Assembly: GCF_020880995.1 (NCBI RefSeq)
Contig: NZ_JAJISD010000001.1
Location: 248,001 to 312,000 of the forward strand
Reading direction: 5' to 3'
DNA from: Reyranella aquatilis
Lineage (GTDB): Bacteria > Pseudomonadota > Alphaproteobacteria > Reyranellales > Reyranellaceae
DNA: 64,000 nucleotides
The notes under the pieces are model-generated. The model had not been told where the DNA came from and did not search any database. It saw only the letters and a program-made list of their open reading frames with translations. Position numbers and translations under genes: made by a program. Position 1 is the first letter of the stretch; each line of letters begins with the position of its first letter. Below are positions 37,976 to 44,738 of the stretch, piece by piece.

Positions 37976-39282
37976 GACAGCCAGCCGAACATGTAGTGCT
38001 GGATCATCGTGGCGACGCGGCCAAACACGCCCATGCGCGGGACGTCGACGCCGGCCTCGAGCGGATACTCCATCGTCCGGTTGTCGGGCAACGTGACGAC
38101 GGCGGTACCGAGCTTGGTGCCCTTGGCGATCGGGGCCGAGATCGGACCGTCGAAGCGCGCGACCACGCGCGGCGCGGCAGTCTGGCCGGTCGGCATCGTG
38201 AGTTGAACGGTCTTGGGCACGACCAGCGGAACCTTGTCCTGTGCGCCCAGCCACACCGGAGCCTCGACCACCATGTCGCCGGCGCGGAACACCGTCATGT
38301 TCGTCGATTCGCGGAAGCCCCACTCCATCAGCCGCGCCGTCTCCTGCGCGCGCTCGGCCATCGAGGTGAGTCCGTTGACGACCAGGATCAGACGTCGTCC
38401 GTCGCGCACCGCCGACGTCGACTGACCGTAGCCGCCCTCTTCCGTGTGCCCAGTCTTGAGGCCATCGGTGCCCGCCACGGTCTTGAGCAGGCGGTTTCGG
38501 TTCTCCTGCCGGATGTTGTTGTAGGTCCAGTTCGTATCCGCATAGTACTTATAGTATTGCGGGTAATCGTCGATCGTATGCCACGACAGAACCGCGAGAT
38601 CGCGCGCTGTCGTGTACTGACCCTCCGCCGGCCAGCCCGATGCGTTCTTGAAGTTGGTCCGCGTCATGCCGATCTCACGCGCGCGCTTGTTCATGCGCTC
38701 GGCGAAGGCTTCTTCTGAACCCGCCAGTCCCTCGGCCACCACGACACAGGCATCGTTGCCCGACAGGATGATGATGCCCTTGATGAGATCCTCGACCGTG
38801 GCCTCGCTGCCCAGTTCGAGGAACATGCGCGAGCCGCCCATGTTGCGCGCCTTCTCGCTCACGCGGAAGCGCGTGTCGAGCTTCAGGCGACCGGCGGCCA
38901 GTTCGTCGAAGATGATGTAGATGGTCATCATCTTCGACATCGACGACGGCGGCATCGGCGTCTCGGCATCCTTGAACAGCAGCACCGTCGAGGTCTGCGG
39001 ATCGACCATGAAGGCGTGGCGGGCCAGCGTGCCGATTCCGACTTGCGACGGCGGCAGCTGCTCGACCTTCGGCGCCGCCGGGGCCGCGGCGGCGGCGGCC
39101 GGTGCGGCCGCCTTCGGTGTCGCGGCGGGCGGCTTGGGTTTGGCCGGCGGCTTCTGCTGGGTCTGCTTCTTCGGCGGATCCTGCTGGGCATCGGCGGCCA
39201 GCGGGAGGGCGACCATGCCGGCCACGGCCAGCATCGCGACGAGGGCGCGCAGATCAGTCAGCAACGACACGGGCATCCCCAT
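37972..39282 (-). CDS. dacC: D-alanyl-D-alanine carboxypeptidase (penicillin-binding protein 5/6 family)
   Basis: A 436-residue periplasmic carboxypeptidase that trims peptidoglycan pentapeptides. A signal peptide is followed by a long Ala/Pro/Lys linker (about 35-75), then the peptidase S11 domain. Active-site motifs are SMSK (SxxK), SGND (SxN) and KTG in DGLKTGHTEEGG. A C-terminal PBP5 beta domain and a terminal amphipathic segment (MIQHYMFGWL) complete it. The start is one of two ATGs (39282, 39276), both inside the end of rlpA, so the genes overlap by about 29 bp in different frames. The dacA/C/D letter is not certain. Confidence 0.93.
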   Translation of the reverse strand: MGMPVSLLTDLRALVAMLAVAGMVALPLAADAQQDPPKKQTQQKPPAKPKPPAATPKAAAPAAAAAAPAAPKVEQLPPSQVGIGTLARHAFMVDPQTSTVLLFKDAETPMPPSSMSKMMTIYIIFDELAAGRLKLDTRFRVSEKARNMGGSRMFLELGSEATVEDLIKGIIILSGNDACVVVAEGLAGSEEAFAERMNKRAREIGMTRTNFKNASGWPAEGQYTTARDLAVLSWHTIDDYPQYYKYYADTNWTYNNIRQENRNRLLKTVAGTDGLKTGHTEEGGYGQSTSAVRDGRRLILVVNGLTSMAERAQETARLMEWGFRESTNMTVFRAGDMVVEAPVWLGAQDKVPLVVPKTVQLTMPTGQTAAPRVVARFDGPISAPIAKGTKLGTAVVTLPDNRTMEYPLEAGVDVPRMGVFGRVATMIQHYMFGWLS

Positions 39283-40342
39283 AGCCTGAACGCTTGAGCC
39301 GGTCGGCGACAATGCCGGCGGCGTCGGAAGTGGTATAGGGCCCCAGCCGCACGCGATAAACATCGCGTCCGTTGGCGGAGCCCTGCGAAACCTCTGGATT
39401 GCCGTAGCTGCGGACGGCGCCGCGCTGCCGCTCGGCATTTTCATGCGTCGAGAAGGCACCGACCTGCACGAAGAAACCGCCGGCCGACGATGGGGGCGCC
39501 GTCGCCGACAGCGACGCGATGGTGGGCGGCACGGCGCCCGAGGCCGACTGGGGCGCGGGAAACGGCGTGCCGTTGCCGCGCGGCGGGCTGGCATACACGG
39601 TCTGTGCGGGCGCCGGCGGCGGAGATGGCGGCTCGTAGGACGCCTGCATGACTTGCGGCGGCGGTGCGGCCGGCACGGGAGCCGGCACAGGGGCTGGCGC
39701 GGGAGCCGGCGCGGCGGCGGGCGCGCGCTTTCCGCTGGCGAGCTGGGCCAGGGCCTGCTGCTGCTCGGCAGGACCGCCACCACCCAGCGCGATCTCCTTC
39801 ACCGTCATGCTCTCGGTCGAGAGCTGGTCGATGCGGACACGCGCCGTGCCCCTGCCGATCATGTCGATTTCCTGAGCCGCCGTGCGCGACAGGTCGATCA
39901 CGCGGCTGCGCGCGAACGGGCCGCGATCGTTGACGCGGACCACCGTGCTCAGTCCATTGTCGAGGTTGGTGACGCGCACCACCGCCGGCATCTGCAGCGT
40001 GCGATGCGCGGCGGTGCGGTCGGACTGGTCGTAGCGCTCGCCGTTGGCGGTCGACTTGCCGTGGAAGCCCGGCCCGTACCACGAGGCGACCCCCGTCTCG
40101 GTAAGGGTGAACGTCTCCTGCGGCGTGTAGGTGACGCCGTCGATCTTGTAGGGCTTGCCGATCTTGTAGGTGCCGGACTGCGCGGCGCTGCCGCTCGCCC
40201 CGCTTCCCCCGCCCTTGTTTGAGGACCCGCAGGCCGCGACCGACGCCATCACGGCGATCGCGCCGCAGAGGCGGAGGGTCTGGAGGGCGGGAAATCGCTG
40301 TTTTACCAACGCTAGCGGCATGATGTTCAGATCATACATCAT
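39254..40342 (-). CDS. rlpA: RlpA-family septal-ring lytic transglycosylase lipoprotein with SPOR domain
   Basis: A 362-residue lipoprotein. A signal sequence ends with lipobox VAACGSS. The double-psi barrel RlpA domain follows (TGVASWYGPGFHGKSTANGE with the catalytic region, then VVRVNDRGPFARSRVIDLS). A Pro/Ala-rich linker leads to a C-terminal SPOR domain (GGFFVQVGAFSTHENAERQR) that binds denuded glycan at division sites. Start choice is weak: ATG at 40342 and 40321 both lack a ribosome site. dacC-type and mltB-type genes flank it, forming a peptidoglycan remodelling group. Confidence 0.94.
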   Translation of the reverse strand: MMYDLNIMPLALVKQRFPALQTLRLCGAIAVMASVAACGSSNKGGGSGASGSAAQSGTYKIGKPYKIDGVTYTPQETFTLTETGVASWYGPGFHGKSTANGERYDQSDRTAAHRTLQMPAVVRVTNLDNGLSTVVRVNDRGPFARSRVIDLSRTAAQEIDMIGRGTARVRIDQLSTESMTVKEIALGGGGPAEQQQALAQLASGKRAPAAAPAPAPAPVPAPVPAAPPPQVMQASYEPPSPPPAPAQTVYASPPRGNGTPFPAPQSASGAVPPTIASLSATAPPSSAGGFFVQVGAFSTHENAERQRGAVRSYGNPEVSQGSANGRDVYRVRLGPYTTSDAAGIVADRLKRSGYGDARVVAD

Positions 40343-40381
40343 CTTGGACGGCCAGTGGAGCCGCCTCCTCGGGCTTTTGCG

Positions 40382-41269
40382 TCAGGCGGCGATCCTGTCC
40401 GACAGGAGCCCTACCGCGAGGGCGAAGAAATCCGACTGGTTCCAGCGCAGGATCACCTTGAAGTTCTCGGTCGTGGCATAGGCCGGTCCCCCGGCCCCCG
40501 CCGGCCGAACGATGCGCATGCCGGCCCCGCCCTGCGCGCCCGGCGAGACCTCGTCACCCCAGCGCAGGCCCGGCCGCCAGCCCACCTTCCGCAGGTAGTT
40601 CACGATCGAGGCGAAGACGTCGACCTTGTTGGTCCAGATGTCCTTGCGCCCGTCGCCGTCGCCATCGGCCGCATAGGCGATGAAGCTCGTGGGGATGAAC
40701 TGGCATTGCCCCATCGCGCCGGCCCACGAGCCCTTCATCGCGTGCAGGCCGATATGGCCCTGCGACACGATCTTGAGCGCCGCGATCAGCTGCTCGCGGA
40801 AGAACTTGGCGCGGAAGTTGTTGTGGACCAGCGTGGCCAGCGCTTCGACCACCTCGAAGTCGCCCAGCCGGGTACCGTAGTTGCTCTCGATGCCCCACAG
40901 CGCGACGGCGACCGAGGGCGGCAGGCCGGCCGGGCCGGCGAAACGTTCGATCGTCGCGCGGTTCTCGGCCAGCAGGGCGCGGCCGCGGGCCACGCGCTCG
41001 CTCGAGACGACGCGGTCGCGGTAGGTCTCCCAGCTCATCTTGAACTCGGGCTGGTTGCGCGCCTGCTCCATCACCCGCGGAACCTCGCGGATGTCGGCCA
41101 GTGCGGCGTCGATCGTGCCGCGATCGACCCCGGCCCGCAGCGCCTCCTGGCGGATGCCCTCGAGGAAGGCCGGCGGGAAGCGCGGCCCGGACGTCTGGGC
41201 GGCGGCGGGAAGCACCAGGGGAAGCGGGGCGAGCGCCGCGCCGGCGCACAGAAGTCTGCGGGTGATCAT
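40382..41269 (-). CDS. Lytic murein transglycosylase (MltB family)
   Basis: A 295-residue exported SLT-type transglycosylase. A signal peptide (MITRRLLCAGAALAPLPLV) precedes FLEGIRQEALRAGV. The catalytic glutamate is in ALWGIESNYGTRLGDFEV. KGSWAGAMGQCQFIPTSF and DGDGDGRKDIW are further family blocks. It lies 39 bp upstream of rlpA on the same strand. No lipobox is evident, so it is probably soluble and periplasmic. Confidence 0.92.
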   Translation of the reverse strand: MITRRLLCAGAALAPLPLVLPAAAQTSGPRFPPAFLEGIRQEALRAGVDRGTIDAALADIREVPRVMEQARNQPEFKMSWETYRDRVVSSERVARGRALLAENRATIERFAGPAGLPPSVAVALWGIESNYGTRLGDFEVVEALATLVHNNFRAKFFREQLIAALKIVSQGHIGLHAMKGSWAGAMGQCQFIPTSFIAYAADGDGDGRKDIWTNKVDVFASIVNYLRKVGWRPGLRWGDEVSPGAQGGAGMRIVRPAGAGGPAYATTENFKVILRWNQSDFFALAVGLLSDRIAA

Positions 41270-41412
41270 GCGGCCTCTTTGCCGGTCAATCGTGCAGACT
41301 GTATGGCGCAGCTGGCGCCGGCGGCAAAATCGCGGTCTCAGGAAATCGTGCTGCGGCCCTCCCGGCCACTGCTATAAGCCTGCACAGTCGACATGCCGCA
41401 AGGTTCACGCCT

Positions 41413-41946
41413 TTGAAATCGCTCTCCTGGCCGATGGCCTTCCTCGCCGCGATGGCCGTGACGGCCGGCGCCGCCGCCCAGTCCGCGGACGACGACACGG
41501 TGCTGCCGCCGGTCCCGAAGCCGCGCTTCACGGTGGTCGACGGCGACACGGTGAAGTTCGGCCCGCAGACCGTGCGCCTGTTCGGCATCGATGCGCCCGA
41601 ACGCAGCCAGACCTGTGACGACGGCCAGTGGCGCGCCGGGGCGCTGGCCCGCAAGGCGCTCGAGGACTTCATCTCCGGCCGCCCCGTCAACTGCAAGCTG
41701 GTCGACACCGACAAGAAGACCAATCCGCCGGTGGCGCAGTGCTTCGCCGGCGAGGACGACCTGCAGGAGAAGATGGTCGCCGCAGGCTGGGCATGGACCC
41801 TGCCCAGCAGCAAGGACCGCTACGCTCCCGAGGAGCGCGAGGCCATCGAGCGCAAGCTGGGTGTGCATGCCCACAAGTGCGTCTCCCCTGCCGAATGGCG
41901 CGCCATGCTGCGTCGCGAGGCGATCAGGCGGGAACAGGGCGGCTGA
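41413..41946 (+). CDS. Exported thermonuclease (SNase)-like protein
   Basis: A 177-residue protein with a signal peptide (to about AAAQS) and a staphylococcal-nuclease domain. FTVVDGDTVKFGPQTVRLFGIDAPE carries the calcium-binding Asp and first catalytic Arg region. The expected second catalytic part is replaced by CKLVDTDKKTNPPVAQCF, and the C-terminal half is short, so nuclease activity is uncertain. Four cysteines could form disulfides. The start is TTG at 41413 with AAGG 9 bp upstream. Confidence 0.82.
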   Translation: MKSLSWPMAFLAAMAVTAGAAAQSADDDTVLPPVPKPRFTVVDGDTVKFGPQTVRLFGIDAPERSQTCDDGQWRAGALARKALEDFISGRPVNCKLVDTDKKTNPPVAQCFAGEDDLQEKMVAAGWAWTLPSSKDRYAPEEREAIERKLGVHAHKCVSPAEWRAMLRREAIRREQGG

Positions 41947-41959
41947 CGTATCGGCAACA

Positions 41960-42049
41960 TGGCGGAGGGGGTGGGATTCGAACCCACGGTGGGCGTGAAC
42001 CCACGCCGGTTTTCAAGACCGGTGCCTTAAACCGCTCGGCCACCCATCC
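41960..42049 (-). tRNA. tRNA-Ser (anticodon TGA)
   Basis: A 90-nt serine tRNA with long variable arm, read on the minus strand from 42049. The D-arm is GCCGAGCGGTTTAAGGC, the anticodon loop CTTGAAA sits between CCGGT and ACCGG, the T-arm is GTGGG TTCGAAT CCCAC, and CCA is encoded. It decodes UCA and, by wobble, related Ser codons. The acceptor stem GGATGGG/CCCCTCC has a T-C mismatch at pair 4-69. Confidence 0.95.
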
Positions 42050-42108
42050 AGCTCGCGCCATCCCTTACTGACCTTCGCGGCTTCATGCAACGGATCGGCA
42101 CGACCGGT

Positions 42109-43113
42109 TCAGGCGGAAGCGAGATTGGCCGCGTGCCGTATCTCGACCGTGAGATGGGTGATCTCATGGACTGGCGCGAGGCGTCGGCGGATTGCTTCGG
42201 CATCGAGCGTGGGCGCTGCAATACTCACGATGCAGGCATGGGCTTCGGGGCCGATGCGCCAGACATGGAGATCGACGATGCGGGCATCGCCCGGGCCCTC
42301 GACGGTCTCGCGCACCTCCTCGGCCACCGCCGCATCGGTCGTGTCGAGCAGCACGCCGGCGGTGTCGCGCATCAGCGCCCAGGACCAGCGGCCGATTACC
42401 AGGCCGCCCACGATGCCCATCACCGGATCGAGCCACACCCAGCCGAGATAGCGGCCCGCCAGCAGGGCCACGATGGCCAGTACCGACGTGAGCGCGTCCG
42501 CGAGGACATGCGCATAGGCGGCACGAAGATTGTTGTCGTGGCCGCGGTGCGCCCGATGGTCATGGGTGCGGTCATGGGCGTCATCGTGGTCGTGCCTATG
42601 CCGGTGCCCTTGATCGTGGCCGTGCGCGTGGCCGAGATCGCCGCTCAGCAGGAACGCACTGGCCACGTTGACCGCCAGGCCCAGCGCAGCGATCCATGTC
42701 GCTTCCGTGAAGGCCACGTCGACAGGCTCGAAAAGGCGCACGACGGATTCACCCGCAATGCCCAGCGCCATGATGCCCAGCACCATCGCCGAGGCGAATC
42801 CCGCCAGATCGCCGACCTTGCCCGTGCCGAAACTGTAACGACGGTTGAGGGCGTGACGCCGGGCGTAGGCATAGGCGAGCGCCGCCGCGGTGAGCGCGCC
42901 GGCATGCGTGGCCATGTGGAAGCCATCGGCCAGCAGCGCCATCGAGCCGGTCAGCCAGCCGGCGAGGATCTCGCCCACCATCATCGCGCCGGTCAGGGCC
43001 ACCACCCATCGCGTGCGGCGCGCGTTCTCGTCGTGGGCCGCGCCCAGGAAGACGTGGTCGTGCGTCAGCGGATCGGTATCGGGCGCGGTTACGGCCACGG
43101 CGCGGGCTTTCAC
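42109..43113 (-). CDS. Cation diffusion facilitator exporter (DmeF-like, Co/Ni)
   Basis: A 334-residue inner-membrane metal/proton antiporter. Six transmembrane helices are visible; the metal-binding motifs are HMATHAGALTAAALAYAYA (helix II) and HVLADALTSVLAIVALL (helix V). Between helices IV and V is a very His/Asp-rich cytoplasmic loop (HGHDQGHRHRHDHDD and onward). The C-terminal domain has VDLHVWRIGPEAHACIV. The GTG start overlaps the sensor gene stop (GTGA). Pairing with an RcnR-type sensor points to nickel/cobalt export. Confidence 0.93.
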   Translation of the reverse strand: MKARAVAVTAPDTDPLTHDHVFLGAAHDENARRTRWVVALTGAMMVGEILAGWLTGSMALLADGFHMATHAGALTAAALAYAYARRHALNRRYSFGTGKVGDLAGFASAMVLGIMALGIAGESVVRLFEPVDVAFTEATWIAALGLAVNVASAFLLSGDLGHAHGHDQGHRHRHDHDDAHDRTHDHRAHRGHDNNLRAAYAHVLADALTSVLAIVALLAGRYLGWVWLDPVMGIVGGLVIGRWSWALMRDTAGVLLDTTDAAVAEEVRETVEGPGDARIVDLHVWRIGPEAHACIVSIAAPTLDAEAIRRRLAPVHEITHLTVEIRHAANLASA

Positions 43114-43385
43114 TTGGCGTAGCGGCGCATCGCGTCGATCAGGGCCTTGGCCCCTTCGGCGCGCTCGGCGTCCGTGAGATCGGGATGCGCGACGTGCGCG
43201 CGCAGATGCTCCTGCAGGATCTCGTCCATCAGGCCGCCCACGGCGCCGCGTACGCCGGCGACGAGATGCAGGGTCGTGCTGCACTCCTCCCCTGCGGCCA
43301 GCGCGCGTTCGATCGCCTTGAGCTGGCCCTGGAGTCGGCGGACGCGGGCCAGCAGGGCGGTGTTGTCGGTCGAGAGATGAGCCAT
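43110..43385 (-). CDS. RcnR/DmeR-type Ni/Co-sensing repressor (CsoR family)
   Basis: A 91-residue all-helical repressor. The ligand set His3, Cys35, His60 and His64 falls at exactly the RcnR positions (MAHLS, EECSTT, QEHLRAH), so a nickel/cobalt sensor is favoured over copper (CsoR) or formaldehyde (FrmR). The start at 43385 is needed to place His3. The start codon lies within one end of a 22-bp palindrome and no ribosome site exists. It is translationally coupled to the exporter it presumably represses. Confidence 0.92.
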   Translation of the reverse strand: MAHLSTDNTALLARVRRLQGQLKAIERALAAGEECSTTLHLVAGVRGAVGGLMDEILQEHLRAHVAHPDLTDAERAEGAKALIDAMRRYAK

Positions 43386-43405
43386 AGGGTAGTCCCCTAC
43401 CCTAT
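43384..43405. promoter_or_regulatory. Operator-like palindrome overlapping the start codon of the metal sensor
   Basis: ATAGGGTAG (43384-43392) and CTACCCTAT (43397-43405) are perfect 9-bp arms around TCCC. The G-rich run flanked by TA steps resembles RcnR/CsoR-family sites. On the minus strand the ATG of the sensor uses the last bases of the arm. Confidence 0.7.
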
Positions 43406-43473
43406 ACGAAACCGTGAGTCGATTCCGGGGTCGTGATAGCCTCGCGGCAAAAGCAGAACGGGAGGAAACGAAA

Positions 43474-44463
43474 ATGACCAGGACAAGCCGCCGCCACGCG
43501 CTCGCGCTTATCGGGATGCTGGCCACCTCGGGCGCAGGACCCGCGTTCGCGCAGGGTGCGCCCTTCCCGTCCCGGACCATCCGGCTGGTGGCCCCGCACG
43601 CCCCCGGCGGCAATTCCGACACTTTCGCGCGCATCCTGGCCCAGAAGCTCGGCGAGCGGATCGGCCAGCAAGTCGTGGTCGAGAACCGTACCGGCGCCGG
43701 CGGCACGGTGGGCAGCGCGCTGGTCTCCAAGAGCGCGCCCGACGGCTACACGCTGGTGATCGCCGACAACGGCACGCACGCCATCGCCCCCACGCTCTAC
43801 GGCACCAAGCTCGCCTACGACGTCTTCAAGGACTTCACGCCGGTCATGCTGGCGGCCACTTTTCCCACCGTGATCATGATCCATCCCGCGGTGCCGGCGC
43901 AGACGCCGCAGGAGTTCGTGGCGCTGGTGAAGAGCCAGCCCGGCAAGCTCACCTACTCCTCGGCGGGCACGGGCAACGGCTCGCATCTCACGATCGAACT
44001 GTTCCGCACCGCTGCGGGCGGACTCGACATGGTTCACGTGCCCTACAAGGGCGGCGCACCGGCCGTGCAGGCGCTCCTGGCGGGCGAAGTGCAGATGACC
44101 GCGGTGAGTGCCAACACCGCCCTGCCGCACATCCAGTCGGGCAAGGTGCGCGCGCTGGGTGTCGCGTCCACGAAGCGCTCGCCCGCGCTGCCCGACGTGC
44201 CGACCTTCGCCGAGGGCGGCATTCCCTTCGAGGGCGACAGCTGGCTCGCGATCATGGGCCCGCCGGGAATTCCGCCCGACGTGGTGGCGAAGCTCAACCA
44301 GGAGATCGCCGCCACCCTGCGCGAGCCCGAGACGCGCGAGCGCCTGGCGAAGATCGGCCTCGAGGTCGTGGCCTCCTCGCCCGCCGGCCTCACCGAACTC
44401 CTGCAGCGCGACGTGCCCAAGTGGGGCAAGGCGGTGAAGGATTCCGGCGCCGTCGCCGACTAG
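43474..44463 (+). CDS. Bug-family tripartite tricarboxylate transporter binding protein
   Basis: A 329-residue exported solute-binding protein. The signal peptide runs from MTRTSRRHALAL to about AFAQG. Family segments are FPSRTIRLVAPHAPGGNSD, VVVENRTGAGGTVG, KSAPDGYTLV and VPYKGGAPAVQALLAGEV. GGAGG lies 8 bp before the ATG. It stands alone between the metal-efflux pair (divergent) and a small membrane protein (convergent), with no permease nearby. The ligand is unknown. Confidence 0.93.
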   Translation: MTRTSRRHALALIGMLATSGAGPAFAQGAPFPSRTIRLVAPHAPGGNSDTFARILAQKLGERIGQQVVVENRTGAGGTVGSALVSKSAPDGYTLVIADNGTHAIAPTLYGTKLAYDVFKDFTPVMLAATFPTVIMIHPAVPAQTPQEFVALVKSQPGKLTYSSAGTGNGSHLTIELFRTAAGGLDMVHVPYKGGAPAVQALLAGEVQMTAVSANTALPHIQSGKVRALGVASTKRSPALPDVPTFAEGGIPFEGDSWLAIMGPPGIPPDVVAKLNQEIAATLREPETRERLAKIGLEVVASSPAGLTELLQRDVPKWGKAVKDSGAVAD

Positions 44464-44478
44464 CCTCGGCCGGGATCT

Positions 44479-44640
44479 TCAGAACGGGCGGATGAAGCGG
44501 ATGACCGCCCAAACCACCAGCACGATCGTCGCGGCCACCCACCAAAAGCCCTGCCGCCGCACGAGTGCGAGCAGGCCGAAGATCACCACGAGGGCGACGG
44601 CGATGAGGTCGGTGGAAGCGATGTAGCCGTTGAAGAACAT
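44479..44640 (-). CDS. Small two-helix membrane protein
   Basis: A 53-residue hydrophobic protein with helices ALVVIFGLLALV and WWVAATIVLVVWAVIRFI separated by the basic turn RRQGF. A G-rich ribosome site (GGGGGG, spacing 7) precedes the ATG. It follows the TPR protein gene by 98 bp on the same strand. No family was recognised; coding status rests on the ribosome site and coherent membrane topology. Confidence 0.55.
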   Translation of the reverse strand: MFFNGYIASTDLIAVALVVIFGLLALVRRQGFWWVAATIVLVVWAVIRFIRPF

Positions 44641-44738
44641 GTCGTATCCCCCCTTTTGGGTTGGGAGGACGCGAGGGGTCGCGCCGCTCCGGCTTCCCGA
44701 AAATAGTCGGGAAGCCGGAGCGCGCACAATGTGCGGCT

